Shown: positions 30,430-42,506, counted from the stretch's first letter. The stretch is 64,000 bases of DNA from Archivesica marissinica (GCA_014843695.1 CM026387.1:73195749-73259748); one strand, 5' to 3'. Translations and numbers: made by a program. The notes: generated by a model not told the origin, from the sequence alone.

Positions 30430-30860
30430 ACAGATACTTCATCTAGCTGGTCACGAATACTTCCTGACTGGTCCCGAATACTTCCCAACTGGTAGTGAAT
30501 ACTTCCTAACTGGTCACGAATACTTCCTGACTGATCACGAATACTTCCCAACCGGTAGTGAATACTTCCTGGCTGGTCACGAATACTTCTGGCTGGTCAC
30601 GAATACTTCCCAACCAGTAGTGATTACTTCCTGACTGATCACGAATACTTCCCAACCGGTAGTGAATACTAACTGACTGATCACGAATACTTCCCAACCA
30701 GTAGTGAATACTTCCTGACTGATCACGAATACTTCCCAACCGGTAGTGAATACTTCCTGACTGATCAAAGATGTATTCTAGCTGGTTATGGAATTTTCCC
30801 TAGTTGATCACAAATACTTCCCAACTGGAAATGAATACTTCCTGGCTGATCAAAGATGCG
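30430..30860. repeat. 21/42-bp minisatellite, about 20 half-units
   Basis: Alternating half-units GATCACGAATACTTCCCAAC and CGGTAGTGAATACTTCCTGA, becoming degenerate toward 30950. Open frames on the minus strand here are repeat artefacts. Confidence 0.92.
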
Positions 30861-31255
30861 TTCTAGCTGGTTATGGAATTTTCCCTAGTTGATCACAAAA
30901 ACTTCCCAACCGGTTATGGGTACTTCCTAGCTTATGGCAGATATGTCACTTGTTCCATCGATACTTCCTATCTGATCAGTAATGCATCCTTTAGCATCAC
31001 TGATGCCGCCGATCTTTTCCTTACTGTATCGTCGATACTTGGTGACGGTCATAACAAATACTAGTTGTTAATGATATCATTACATTGTACATCATATCTT
31101 GTCACGGATATTAATTGTTAATGATACCGGTACCGGAGTGTATCCATGGGAACCATTATTATGTAAATCGTGATATATTATTATCTAGTTAATGTCACAT
31201 TATCTAGATCACTGGTGAGGTTGTGTTTTGTTGAAGAACTTGTAAGTGGAGGCTA

Positions 31256-31452
31256 CAGTCTACATCCTTTATGTCGAATTCCGTCGGACCGAACAAAATA
31301 CTTCGACATAACCGAAGTTTGACTTAATGAAATTCGATATAAACGGAGCCCGTTATATGTAAAATGATAGTGTCTGAAACGGGACTTTTGTCCGACATTT
31401 AGATAACCGGAGAATTTGACATAACCGACTTTGACATAATGGGTGTAGACTG
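31256..31452. mobile_element. CAGTCTACA MITE (family M)
   Basis: CAGTCTACATCC to GGGTGTAGACTG, TA at both ends, 197 bp. The interior has TATGTCGAATTCCG and CGACATAACCGAAG. CAGT ends plus TA target suggest a pogo-like non-autonomous element. Confidence 0.8.
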
Positions 31453-31729
31453 TATTTACCTTTCTCCAATCTTAAATTCAGTTTCGAGCTCTCTGATTGG
31501 TTGAGACTCGACCAATCATATCATGTTTGAGATTTGAGCAAATGTTTATATCCACGGACACTGGTTGTGCTTGGTCTTTTGTGTTAGTGCGGTACATTAA
31601 TTTGTTTCTAGCTTAGATTGTTAATGAAACATCGTAGTCTACAATGTATCATAGTGTTTAGCAACATTGGCTACAATTGTCGTTACTTTAGAAATATTAA
31701 ATTGTGTACAAATAGTGCCTTACACTTAA

Positions 31730-31958
31730 CCCATTTCATTCTGGAGACATTTAAAGGCTTTTGCAAACAACATAGATCCAGATCAGCCGCAGCGTGACGC
31801 TGTGTGCTGATCAGGATCTATGTTGTTTGCTACATAGCCATGTGTCTTAGCAAGATCATCTGAATAGCAAACAGCATAGAGCCTGATCAGACGGCACGTT
31901 CCGTGGCGGCTGATCTGGCTCTATGTTCTTTGCAAAACAGTATCCAGAATGAAATGGG
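31730..31958. mobile_element. TTAA-flanked MITE (family K), copy 1
   Basis: Perfect inverted ends CCCATTTCATTCTGG and CCAGAATGAAATGGG between TTAA sites (31726-31729, 31959-31962). Internal palindromes around CAAACAACATAGATCC and GGATCTATGTTGTTTG can form strong hairpins. TTAACCC ends fit piggyBac-type elements. Confidence 0.88.
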
Positions 31959-31962
31959 TTAA

Positions 31963-32397
31963 CAATGTTGTGCCTTAACATTCATATCATGAATATCAAT
32001 ATTTATAGTATTGATGTATATTTATATCTCGCCCCTTTCTATACGTGGGGCCCCTCGATTCTAAATCCGACGGTCTACCCACGAGTGAATGAAAAACGTT
32101 TTTAGCTGATTTCATTTACACAATGTACTACCAACATATGCCTTATTTTTGTAAAATACGCAATATCATTAATATGTATCTTCAGTTTGAACATAAATCT
32201 ATGTCATTGGCACCTAAAGAATTAATTATGCAAATTATTCTATGCTTTCCAAGAATTGTAGAAATTTATCAGTGAAATAACATGTGTTATTCCACTGAAA
32301 CAAACAAAATATTCTCCCTAACCCTTTCCTTCATAGAGATTCAGGTTAATATACTATTATATCAGGATCTTGAATATTACTTAATGGCACTATCAGT
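31963..32397. other. unassigned AT-rich sequence
   Basis: No gene. A fragment CCCCTCGATTCTAAATCCGA near 32050 resembles the head of SINE N. Confidence 0.4.
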
Positions 32398-32625
32398 AGT
32401 CGCACACCGATTAGCGCAGTGGTTAGCGTGCTCGCTTCTCACCAAAGTAACCTGGGTTTGATCCTCAGACTGAGATGTATGGTGGTCGCCAGATTGGACA
32501 TGTGGATTTTCTCCGGGTACTCCGGTTTCCTCCCACACGAATGACCACATTTACGCTTTCATCCGCGCCAACAAGAGTGATTAATATAAATTGTTAAAAC
32601 TTGTAAAATCAATAAAGTTTAAAGT
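32398..32625 (+). mobile_element. SINE family D, copy 1 (full length)
   Basis: Head CCGATTAGCGCAGTGGTTAG, B box GGGTTTGATCCTC, body TCTCCGGGTACTCCGGTTTC and CGAATGACCACATTTACGC, ending in CAATAAAGTTT. Other copies: 49255-49430, 49570-49800, 54080-54275. Confidence 0.88.
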
Positions 32626-33089
32626 AGTCGCATACCGAATTGCTCCCAATAAATGCATTACCCACCACTCTCCATATATATTTTAAAAATATATATAATC
32701 AAATCTAATTTTACCTTGTAATTGCACAGAGGGAAAGGGTTACTATTGATATATCGGTGAAATTCATGCAACCGCTTGATATACTGTAAATTTCCTTTGC
32801 TTTGTTAAGCGTATTATATTCAAACATTCCATTTATTTGTTTACATAATTGTGCTTGTATTCAGTGTAGTACAATCATCTCATAATTTCTTATATGTACA
32901 CACGTGTAATAACACTTGGTAGGATTCTGATTGGTTGAGAGAATAATCCTTATAATTTGTAAATTTAACTTTACGGTATGCATATTTGAATTGGTACATA
33001 ACGTTAATGGTAAGACAAACTACGATTTAAAAGAAATCTTGATGCAATTTTAACGCTGTTTAAAACATAAATATAACGTTGCTTTGTGT
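32626..33089. other. unassigned sequence before the CRE-like array
   Basis: AT-rich with no recognised element. GATTCTGATTGGTTGAGAG near 32924 resembles TCTGATTGGTTGAG near 31490, so both may be relics of one repeat. Confidence 0.4.
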
Positions 33090-33672
33090 AGTGATGTCAT
33101 GGCAATTTAGTGACTGTCATGACAATTTAGTGACGTCATGACAATTTAGTGATGTCATGGCAATTTAGTGATGTCATGGCAATTTAGTGACGTCATGGCA
33201 ATTTAGTGACGTCATGGCAATTTAGTGACGTCATGACAATTTAGTGACGTCATGGCAATTTAGTGACGTCATGGCAATTTAGTGACGTCATGACAATTTA
33301 GTGATGTCATGACAATTTAGTGACGTCATGACAATTTAGTGATGTCATGACAATTTAGTGATGTCATGACAATTTAGTGACGTCATGACAATTTAGTGAC
33401 GTCATGACAATTTAGTGACGTCATGACAATTTAGTGATGTCATGACAATTTAGTGATGTCATGACAATTTAGTGACGTCATGGCAATTTAGTGATGTCAC
33501 GACAATTTAGTGACGTCATGACAATTTAGTGACATCATGGCAATTTAGTGATGTCATGACAATTTAGTGATGTCATGACAATTTAGTGATGTCATGGCAA
33601 TTTAGTGACGTCATGGCAATTTAGTGATGTCATGACAATTTAGTGACGTCATGACAATTTAGTGACGTCGTG
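33090..33672. repeat. 19-bp minisatellite with TGACGTCA in each unit, about 30 copies
   Basis: Unit TGACGTCATGACAATTTAG, with G/A alternating in CATGGC or CATGAC. More than half the units hold the full CRE palindrome TGACGTCA; most others read TGATGTCA, the change expected from CpG decay. Confidence 0.96.
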
Positions 33673-34151
33673 ACAATTTGCGTTGACAATTGGCTCCAAA
33701 TTGAAAGTAGCAGCGTTATTTTGTGCAAAAATATGATTAAAACCCAAAAGGCAACATTCCCAAATTTGTTTCATAAAATATAGTAGCAACATTCCATAAT
33801 ATATGGTAGCAACATTCCATAAAATATTGTAAGAATTCACCACTCCTGTAAGATCCTATAAACATTCCATTTATATTAGTATGTATTTACTCTGTTATTG
33901 CATGAAATAATGTTTTGTTATTGTTTTTGTCTGTGTGTGGAAATTCATGACCTTGTGATTGACCTTTCAACATCAAATTTAGGTCCTGTGAAATCAATCA
34001 TTTATTCTTGTATCAAAGACCTGTGTAGGGGTTTGCATTTCTTCAAGTGCTATCCTCTAGTTCTCGTAATATTTTAGTGAGACTATTTGACTACACAGTA
34101 TGTAGGTATATAGTCATGTTCTGTTATATTTAACTCCCCGTGTTTATGGTT
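33673..34151. other. unassigned sequence
   Basis: AT-rich. Holds two copies of GTAGCAACATTCCATAA (33783-33825). TGACCTTGTGATTGACCTTT near 33950 has two nuclear-receptor-like half sites. No exon recognised. Confidence 0.4.
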
Positions 34152-34394
34152 CAGGGATCATTCTTGAGGGTGATGTGGTCGAAATAGTCGCCTTAGGACC
34201 CCCTGACTTCGCCCTCTGGGGTGCCCCACTTCTCCCTAAACAAATTTTTTTTTACAATTGTCATGCATTTTGTTGTATTTAATGGTCACATACTGTGCAT
34301 TTTAACCATATTTTGTTGACATTTATTAAATAACACCATTTAAGGACTCGATCGCGCGCTTTCTCACTTTCATTCTGACCTGGAATGAACCCTG
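34152..34394 (+). mobile_element. CAGGG MITE (family A), copy 5
   Basis: CAGGGATCATTCTTGAGGGT to TGGAATGAACCCTG, with 5-bp flanking repeats TGGTT (34147-34151, 34395-34399). Confidence 0.88.
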
Positions 34395-34600
34395 TGGTTA
34401 CGGTTCAAATCCCACCCGGGGTGTTGAAGTCTTTAATGTCGGGAAGCTATCAAGCTGGTTTGCAGCGGAGTCAGTGGTTCTACCCGGGTTCACTGCTTTT
34501 GGGGGGCCAAGGAGCATCTTAAAGTTGGGACTGCACTCATTTAGTTTAATTGCTTGTGATGTAGTTATCTTGAAAAAATCCATTTTACATTTTTATGTGC
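34395..34600 (+). mobile_element. SINE family F, copy 4 (fragment)
   Basis: GGTTACGGTTCAAATCCCAC with body TGTCGGGAAGCTATCAAGC and GGTTCTACCCGGGTTCACTG; the tail is lost. Confidence 0.7.
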
Positions 34601-34655
34601 TAAGAAAAGCATTATATTTTTTTGTATTATGATTATACATGTCACTTACTGTTAA

Positions 34656-34889
34656 CCCATTCAACACCAAGTAACTGACATGGACTGGTCCATGATATTC
34701 TTAGACCAATAAATTAATAAGAAAATTACATTTGGACCAGTTCATTTATCAAAATGGGTAATTTTATCTTAAAAATAGTAATATTACTTGCAAAAAGTGC
34801 AAATCCTGATGAGACAGCTCATCACGAGCCGGCTCATCTGGATCTACACTTTTTGTAGGCCTATTTAGAGGTATGTGGTGTTGAAAGGG
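34656..34889. mobile_element. TTAA-flanked MITE (family J), copy 1
   Basis: CCCATTCAACACCAAGTAAC to TGGTGTTGAAAGGG between TTAA sites (34652-34655, 34890-34893). Internal hairpin from GATGAGACAGCTCATC and flanking arms. Other copies 36748-36980 and 60220-60457. Confidence 0.88.
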
Positions 34890-35132
34890 TTAATGCACAA
34901 ATCAAACATTCCTTCAGCATCTGTGATGTTATAAAACTATTGTAGTACATTGTAGAATTGTAGAGTCAAGGGAGGTAAGAATGTTACAACCTTGTTATAT
35001 TTCATTTATTCAAATTATTGTTACATGTAAATGGCTCAATATGCATTTTTTATCCTCAAATGGAAAACTACAAATGTAACTCAAATGTAATGTACTATCC
35101 TGCTGTTACCATTTCCAGACATATAAGTGGTA

Positions 35133-35216
35133 TATAAATATATCGATAAAGGGAGATAATATAAATATATCCATAAAGGGAGATAATATAAATATATCCA
35201 TAAAGGGAGATAATTT
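35133..35216. repeat. 27-bp tandem repeat, three copies
   Basis: AAATATATCCATAAAGGGAG then ATAATAT, three times. Confidence 0.9.
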
Positions 35217-35271
35217 ACAAATAGTAACCACGCAGGCGGATGGCCTAAGTTGTGAATTCCAGTGCTCAGAA

Positions 35272-35495
35272 CGTCAAACCATGTTTTATTTGACTATAAA
35301 TAACACAAATACACATATTATTTTTACATATTATTACATGACAAAAATATCTAACAATCTCAAAAATAGTTTGTGTTATCTTTCTGAAAGAGGAAATGAT
35401 GTCACAAAACAATAATTATGCATGTTAAATGACGTCATGTTTTGATATCACACGTTAGACCATGTTTTATTGCAGATTTAAACATGGTAAATTCC
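35272..35495. mobile_element. interspersed repeat family G, copy 1
   Basis: AAACCATGTTTTATTTGAC near the start; CCATGTTTTATTGCAGATTT and AAACATGGTAAATTCCTTCC near the end. A second copy lies at 54985-55210 and pieces at 54355-54560. Class unknown. Confidence 0.6.
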
Positions 35496-35811
35496 TTCCT
35501 TGCGTATACAACAAAATGTCAAGCCATGTTGGAATACATATATATATATATAATTATGTATGCTCATTAAACTATGCATTTCAAAATGATTATAGAGCAA
35601 TATGCACATCAATGAACTAACTCCTTGAGTCCTGAAGTCATCTTACAGAAACTATAGCATCATTTTCATTGTTGCCCACTGATGTGGCCACAGGCAAAAT
35701 TATGATTTTGTGCCCTGAAAAATAGGTGTCATATGCACATTTTGTTTAAAATTTGCATTTTTATGAATTATTTTTGATAAAATTGAACAAATACTTTGTA
35801 TTTTCAACAGT

Positions 35812-36176
35812 TTCTCAAAGGTATGGAAATAAACCAGTCTGGTAACAATTCCTCAAGGTATGAAAGTAAACCAGTCTGGTGACAATTCCTCAAGGTATGA
35901 AAGTAAACCAGTCTGGTAACAATTCCTCAAGGTATGAAAGTAAACCAGTCTGGTAACAATTCCTCAAGGTATGAAAGTAAACCAGTCTGGTAACAATTCC
36001 TCAAAGTATGAAAGTAAACCATTCTCGTAACAATTCCTCAAGGTATGGAAGTAAACCAGTCTGGTAACAATTCCTCAAGGTATGAAAGTAAACCAGTCTG
36101 GTAACAATTCCTCAAAGTATGAAAGTAAACCATTCTCGTAACAATTCCTCAAGGTATGGAAGTAAACCAGTCTGGT
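35812..36176. repeat. 37-bp minisatellite, about 10 copies
   Basis: Unit GTATGAAAGTAAACCAGTCT then GGTAACAATTCCTCAAG. The frame at 36119-36304 is an artefact. Confidence 0.93.
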
Positions 36177-36304
36177 TTAAGAGATTGCACATATGTTACC
36201 CTGTTACCACATACAATAATACAATTTGTGCTGCTTGTACGTGGAAATGGGTTAAACTTGTTACAAGGAAATTATGCATATATTTGAGGGAAGCAGGCCA
36301 TTGA

Positions 36305-36743
36305 CGCCCACACATAATTTATGCTAAGAAGTAGCTGCTGAAGTGCGTGAAAAAATGCTAATGAATCTTTTGTACGAGACAATGAAAAATATAATTACAG
36401 TAAACAATACCTTTCCCCCCTCCCCAAAAGGGGACCCCCATTTTATTTGCTCCGTTCAGTGAGTAGGGTTCGGAGCACATCCCCTAGTAACCTTACATGT
36501 TTGATATATACGTATCAACAATTTATGGAATCGATCTGATTTATAATTGTGCATACATTTTATATATTAAATGGAGTTCGATGGGACTATGAACACATAT
36601 AGGAAAAAGACAAATAACGAAATAAGAAATACACATGAATACGCAGCTGTCTGTCTTATCTACTTCTGAGAGTATCTCTTTTGTAATGCAAAAATGCTTC
36701 CTTATGCATCACTCATGAAAGCTCATACCAATTCTTTTTTTAT
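36305..36743. other. unassigned sequence
   Basis: A short C-rich patch (CCTTTCCCCCCTCCCC at about 36411) in otherwise AT-rich sequence. No gene seen. Confidence 0.4.
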
Positions 36744-36747
36744 TTAA

Positions 36748-36980
36748 CCCATTCTACACAAAGTAACTGACATGGACTGGTCCATGATATTTTTAGACCA
36801 ATAAATTAATAAGAAAATTACATTTGGACCAGTTCATTTATCAAAATGGGTAATTTTGTCTAAAATTAGTAATATTACTGGCAAAAAGTGCAGATCCTAA
36901 TGATACAGCTCGTCACAAGTCGGCTCATCTGGATCTACACTTTTTGCAAGCCTATTTAGAGGTCTGTAGTGTTGAAAGGG
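36748..36980. mobile_element. TTAA-flanked MITE (family J), copy 2
   Basis: CCCATTCTACACAAAGTAAC to TAGTGTTGAAAGGG between TTAA sites (36744-36747, 36981-36984). Confidence 0.88.
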
Positions 36981-37078
36981 TTAATATAATTTTGATGTGG
37001 TATATAAAACTAAATAGTTTATCATTCTTAGGGGATATATAAAACATCATTAAGAGGGGGGTAATCTATTACAGGTAT

Positions 37079-37321
37079 ACAAGTCTAAGAAGCCAGCCAA
37101 GGGAATCACGGAAAGTGGCTGCTTAGCACAGGTGGCTACTTAATAGAGGTCAGATGTATAATAAAACAACATATTGGGAATCTGGAAACTGGCTGCTTAA
37201 TACAGGTTGGCTGCTTAATGGAGGTGACCACTATAAAGTTATATCAGAGGGGAGAATGGAACTGCAGAAAGTAGCACAGTGGGGCACTCTATTGAGGTGA
37301 CCACTAGCACAGGTTTGACTG
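37079..37321. mobile_element. CAGTC-type MITE (family P), copy 3
   Basis: Degraded left end (ACAAGTCTAAGAAGCCAGCC) and intact right end AGCACAGGTTTGACTG with TA. It carries about 60 extra bases (37230-37290) between two GAGGTGACCACT copies. Confidence 0.8.
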
Positions 37322-37439
37322 TATTAACATTTGTAACTTAATAAGTCAGGATTTAGTTTGTGTTTGGTAACAATTTCTGTTAATTAATCCATATTGTATA
37401 AATTTATAGAAAAATAGTTTTTCTATTTTTTGCCTCCAT

Positions 37440-37970
37440 GTGTTTCCGTTACATGTTTGTAGCAATGGCCCCTTTGCATTTTTGTAGCAATGGCCCCTTT
37501 GCATTTTTGTATCAATGTTCCCGTTACATTTGTGTAGCAATGGTTCCGTTACATTTTTTGTAGCAATGTTCCCATTATATTTTTGTAGCAATGGTCCCGT
37601 TACATTTTTGTAACAATTTTCCCATTACAGTTTTTGTAGCAATGGTCCCATTACATATTTGTAGCAATGGTCCTGCTACATAGTTGTAACAATGTTCCCG
37701 TTTTGTAGCAATGGTCCTGTTACATTTTTGTAGCAATGGTCCCGTTACAGTTTTTGTAGCAATTGTCCCGTTACATTTTTGTAGCAATTGTCCTGTTACA
37801 TTTTTGTAGCAATGTTCACGTTACAGTTTTTGTAGCAATTGTCCCATTACAGTTTTAATAGCAATTGTCCCATTACATTTTTGTAGCAATGTTCACGTTA
37901 CAGTTTTTGTAGCAATTGTCCCATTACAGTTTTAATAGCAATTGTCCCATTACATTTTTGTAGCAGTGTA
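37440..37970. repeat. about 25-bp minisatellite, degenerate, about 21 copies
   Basis: Unit TTTTTGTAGCAATGGTCCCG then TTACA. A 78-bp segment containing ACGTTACAGTTTTTGTAGC is itself duplicated near 37810 and 37890. Confidence 0.92.
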
Positions 37971-38249
37971 TAGAGAGGTTTTTGTAATTAATGATGCCAT
38001 GGATTCCTATCTGATATATGCCAATATTTCTCTGAAAGTTGATCCTGTAATATATTAAATTATGTACATAGTTAATGAATTTGTCCCGAGTTTATAGTTT
38101 GTGATACAAAAATGAATTTTTGTTATTTATACATGTTTATGGATTTTGATTATTTTTTGATACTAATATAGAATATAATAGTTAGTGTTTTGAGGATTAA
38201 AACTTTTATAAATGGTAGATATGTACTTGTTGTCGTTTTCTTACCATTC

Positions 38250-38335
38250 ATACTCGCCTATAAGGCGTTCTCGCCTATAAGACGACTCATCTACGTTGGT
38301 CATGAATTTTGTGGGTTTTGGCATGTACTCGCATT
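38250..38335. repeat. single inverted relatives of the 67-bp repeat
   Basis: TCGCCTATAAGACGAC and GTGGGTTTTGGCATGTACTC are the reverse complement of motifs in the 67-bp array at 42775-42998. CGCCTATAAGGCG nearby is palindromic. Confidence 0.6.
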
Positions 38336-38490
38336 ATAAAAGACTGGTCGATAAAATGGACATAAATTTAATTTTTAGGGAGAAATTTGGTTTTGAAATT
38401 ATTTCTTTTTACAATTTTCCGGCAAACTATGGTCATATTGTGTATTTTAGCCATATTATGTTGGAATTTATTAAATAATGCCATACAATT
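38336..38490. mobile_element. worn relic of CAGGG MITE (family A)
   Basis: Shares TTTTTAGGGAGAA, TTTTTACAATTTTC and GGTCATATTGTGTATTTTAG with family A interiors. Both ends are lost. Confidence 0.6.
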
Positions 38491-38542
38491 TGGGTCTAGC
38501 TTGAGCCCTTAAATTGTGTTCTATAGAACTACATCTGCTTAA

Positions 38543-38743
38543 CCCTTTGAATGCTAGTTGAAGATAAAATCACTATTGCAAACAGCATAGAGCCAGATCA
38601 GAACGTGCCATCTGATCAGGCTCTATGCTGTGTGCTATTCGGATAGTGGAGCTAAAACACTTGGCTGAATAGCAAACAACATAGATCCTGATCAGATGCG
38701 GCATAATGGAAATGTGATTTTATTTACTCAGCAGACAAAGGGT
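38543..38743. mobile_element. TTAA MITE (family K), copy 2, right end degraded
   Basis: Starts TTAACCCTTTGAATGC. The interior has AGCATAGAGCCAGATCAG and its complementary arm, as in 31730-31958. The right end CAAAGGGTGTTG has lost the TTAA. Confidence 0.75.
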
Positions 38744-38964
38744 GTTGTTCTTTAGGAGAATATGGTGATTAAGTGAATGTATGTCTACATTTTGTTCTAA
38801 GCCGTGTATGTAGAATCTGGGATCTTCTGTTCCCATAGGAATTTGTTTTTCAATATTTGAACTTTGTTAGTGTCCAACATGAATGCAATCAATGCGCAGT
38901 ATTCATACAGAGAGAGGCGGCGGGGGAGGTATCAAATACATGTACCTGTGAATTTAAATAAGAA

Positions 38965-39215
38965 TATATGAAATCCGCCTCCATGATCAAGTGGTTACGG
39001 TCACCGACTTTAATACCACTGTAACCCATCATCACTAATGGGCACAGGTATATGAAAAAGTTAGCAGTTTCTTACGGAGGTTGGTGCACCAAGTACTGGG
39101 TAACCGCTGGAGCCTGCCCAGGAAAGGTGTTGTTAGGTAATCTGCCCACCGGCGATATAGCCCAAAATGGTGCTGATACAGGCGTAAAATCCGAGAGAAA
39201 AAACAAACGAACAAA
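38965..39215 (+). mobile_element. SINE family E, copy 3
   Basis: Head CCGCCTCCATGATCAAGTGG; body GGAGCCTGCCCAGGAAAGGT; tail of AAACAAACG units. Confidence 0.85.
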
Positions 39216-39288
39216 ACATGAAATCTGTGTTTTCAATGCCATATAGACGGAATTATATTGGTATGCCGCAAGATAAAACTTGACAAGG

Positions 39289-39520
39289 TTCGATCGTCCG
39301 TCTGACCTTAATAAAATTAACAGTCTTTCAGACTGGATGTTAAGCCGAGGTATCGTGTCGGTGCTTTACACCGTGCACGTATAAGAACCAGGGGAGACTC
39401 TGGAATGGGTCTCTGTCTGTATCATTGCACTATCCTCCAACAATCTAAAACAACTAATCTCTTCAGGAGGCGTCGCTCATATGGGCAACCGGTAGCAACG
39501 ATAAATAAACGTAAAACACA
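39289..39520 (+). mobile_element. SINE family C, copy 3 (head truncated)
   Basis: Starts at TTCGATCGTCCGTCTGACC, then TGTCGGTGCTTTACACCG, and near the end CATATGGGCAACCGGTAGC. An ACACAC run follows. Confidence 0.85.
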
Positions 39521-39616
39521 CACACACTTCACAACAACTCTTGGCAGTTATAATTTTATTTGAAGAGTAATAAACAATCATTATCATCTAAACAATATAA
39601 TGATGTATGATATTAA

Positions 39617-41350
39617 AGCAGCATTACATCGTAATAAAGCAGCATTACATCGTAATAAAGCAGCATTACATCGTAATAAAGCAGCATTACATCGTAATAA
39701 AGGATGTTTATTTAAAGCAGCATTACATCGTAATAAAGGATGTTTATTTAAAGCAGCATTACATCGTAATAAAGGATGTTTATTTAAAGCAGCATTACAT
39801 CGTAATAAAGATGTTTATTAAAGCAGCATTACATCGTAATAAAGGATGTTTATTTAAAGCAGCATTACATCGTAATAAAGGATGTTTATTTAAAGCAGCA
39901 TTACATCGTAATAAAGGATGTTTATTTAAAGCAGCATTACATCGTAATAAAGGATGTTTATTTAAAGCAGCATTACATCGTAATAAAGGATGTTTATTTA
40001 AAGCAGCATTACATCGTAATAAAGGATGTTTATTTAAAGCAGCATTACATCGTAATAAAGGATGTTTATTTAAAGCAGCATTACATCGTAATAAAGGATG
40101 TTTATTTAAAAGCGCATTACATCGTAATAAAGGATGTTTATTTAAAGCAGCATTACATCGTAATAAAGGATGTTTTTAAGCGATTACATCGTAATAAAGG
40201 ATGTTTATTTAAAGCAGCATTACATCGTAATAAGGATGTTTATTTAAAGCAGCATTACATCGTAATAAAGGATGTTTATTTAAAGCAGCATTACATCGTA
40301 ATAAAGGATGTTTATTTAAAGCGGCACTATATCGTAATAAAGGATGTTTATTTAAAGCAGCATTACATCGTAATAAAGGATGTTTATTTAAAGCAGCATT
40401 ACATCGTAATAAAGGATGTTTATTTAAAGCAGCATTACATCGTAATAAAGGATGTTTATTTAAAGCAGCATTACATCGTAATAAAGGATGTTTATTTAAA
40501 GCAGCATTATATCGTAATAAAGGATGTTTATTTAAAGCAGCACTATATCGTAATAAAGGATGTTTATTTAAAGCAGCATTATATCGTAATAAAGGATGTT
40601 TATTTAAAGCAGCATTACATCGTAATAAAGGATGTTTATTTAAAGCAGCATTACATCGTAATAAAGGATGTTTATTTAAAGCAGCATTACATCGAATAAG
40701 GATGTTTATTTAAAGCGCATTACATGTATAAAGGATGTTTATTTAAAGCGATTACATCGTAATAAAGATGTTATTAAAGCAGCTTACATCGTATAAGGAT
40801 GTTTATTAAAGCGATTATATCGTAATAAAGTGTGTTTATTTAAAGCGCATATATCGTAATAAAGGATGTTTATTTAAAGCAGCATTATATCGTAATAAAG
40901 GATGTTTATTTAAAGCAGCACTATATCGTAATAAAGGATGTTTATTTAAAGCAGCATTATATCGTAATAAAGTGTGTTTATTTAAAGCAGCACTATATCG
41001 TAATAAAGGATGTTTATTTAAAGCGATTATATCGTAATAAAGGTGTTTATTTAAAGCGATATATCGTAATAAAGGATGTTTATTTAAAGCGCACTATATC
41101 GTAATAAAGGATGTTTATTTAAAGCAGCATTATATCGTAATAAAGGTGTTTATTTAAAGCGCATATATCGTAATAAAGGATGTTTATTTAAAGCAGCATT
41201 ATATCGTAATAAAGGATGTTTATTTAAAGCAGCATTACATCGTAATAAAGGATGTTTATTTAAAGCAGCATTACATCGTAATAAAGGATGTTTATTTAAA
41301 GCAGCATTACATCGTAATAAAGGATGTTTATTTAAAGCAGCATTACATCG
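39617..41350. repeat. 36-bp minisatellite made of a MITE terminus, about 48 copies
   Basis: Unit AGCAGCATTACATCGTAATA then AAGGATGTTTATTTAA; it includes the full inverted-repeat end of family I and regenerates a TTAA at each junction. The first three units are a shorter 21-bp form. Units near 40690-41170 carry many small indels and a C to T variant (TTATATCG). Frames with a 12-residue period are artefacts. Confidence 0.96.
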
Positions 41351-41893
41351 TAATAAAGGATGTTTGGGGTAAAATATAAATACTAATGTGTGTGTGTTTA
41401 CAAAAATCGAAATAGTCGCTCAGAAACGATAAAATTCCAATAAATTTAAACCGTCGTATACGCGAATTTGTTTATCAACACACGAAATGCAAACACACAC
41501 AGTGCGCATGCGTGAAACAACAGAGGATATAGAAAACAACGTATATATTTTGAACATGAAAGACTATCTATCTTCCTCTAATGTCGAACGGGGATGTAGA
41601 AATGTCCCTAAAGACTTAGCTAACAGAGGTATGAATCAACATATCAAGTAATTTAATTAAAAAAAGATAACGTGGGACGATGCAAACAAGTGCGGACGAT
41701 GCGTTCCGGTTGTAAACAAGTGCGTGACCGATCGACTAGGAAAGTCCTACTTTCGGTTTTTACGATAAAACACTGTTTACCAAATGAACATAAGCATACA
41801 AAGTATAGTGTTAGAATGTGTAGCAGCATTGCTACCCATACGTAACAATTGAATTTTTCAAATATCTTTTATTTCATACGATGTAATGCTGCT
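39617..41893. mobile_element. TTAA-flanked MITE (family I), copy 2, with amplified left end
   Basis: TTAA sites at 39613-39616 and 41894-41897. The right 550 bp match copy 1 (28895-29496). The left terminus has been multiplied into the 36-bp array. Confidence 0.92.
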
Positions 41894-41897
41894 TTAA

Positions 41898-42261
41898 GAA
41901 TGATGTATGAATAATGACGTATGATATTAATAACGACGTAAATGAATTATGACTTACTACTAGAACTTCCGTTTAATGGCTTGATCGCAGGAGTTTGTAG
42001 TGATTTATTTTATTTATTAAAAATAGAAATTTATCAGTGAAGTAAAATGTGTTATTGCACTGGTTGAAAGCAATGGAATAACACAATTTATTTATGACCG
42101 CTCTACCATTATGGTCCCCGATTTGACATAAGTGTCAACGTGAATGTTTTTGGACTCGAGTGATCAATGAGGTCGTATAAGCGCAATGTACTAGTGCCAT
42201 GTAGCGCATGTTAGCATCGTTTTCTATCATAAAACAGACTTAGTATATAACACAAAGAAAG
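41898..42261. other. unassigned sequence
   Basis: AT-rich, no recognised element. ATGATGTATGA occurs on both sides of the neighbouring MITE. Confidence 0.35.
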
Positions 42262-42506
42262 AGTTCCCTGTCTGAATTTTTGACTGCGCCACTTCTGTCG
42301 CCAATTGAAAAAAGCTGGAGCCAATTTGAAAAACTTGGAGCCAACTAAGAGCCATATAGTTCACAGATAAATATTTGAAGCCATGTATTTGACAAAACAT
42401 ATTGTGGCAACAAAAAAATGTTGCGCCAAATATGTTTGCCATTCAACATAATTTAGCGCCAGTATTTGCTTTTTGACGCAATTGGCGATCGACAGATGGA
42501 ACCCTG
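42262..42506 (-). mobile_element. CAGGGTTCCC MITE (family B), copy 4
   Basis: Reverse copy: GTTCCCTGTCTGAATTTTTG on the left, GATGGAACCCTG on the right; the extreme left terminus is altered. Confidence 0.82.

Noticed and set aside
33940..33975. Nuclear-receptor response element (two TGACCT half sites, 6-bp spacing)
   Set aside because: A single short match in AT-rich sequence with no gene nearby; expected by chance at this scale.
39600..41350. CRISPR-like array (36-bp repeats)
   Set aside because: Units abut without unique spacers, the genome is eukaryotic, and the unit is a transposon end.
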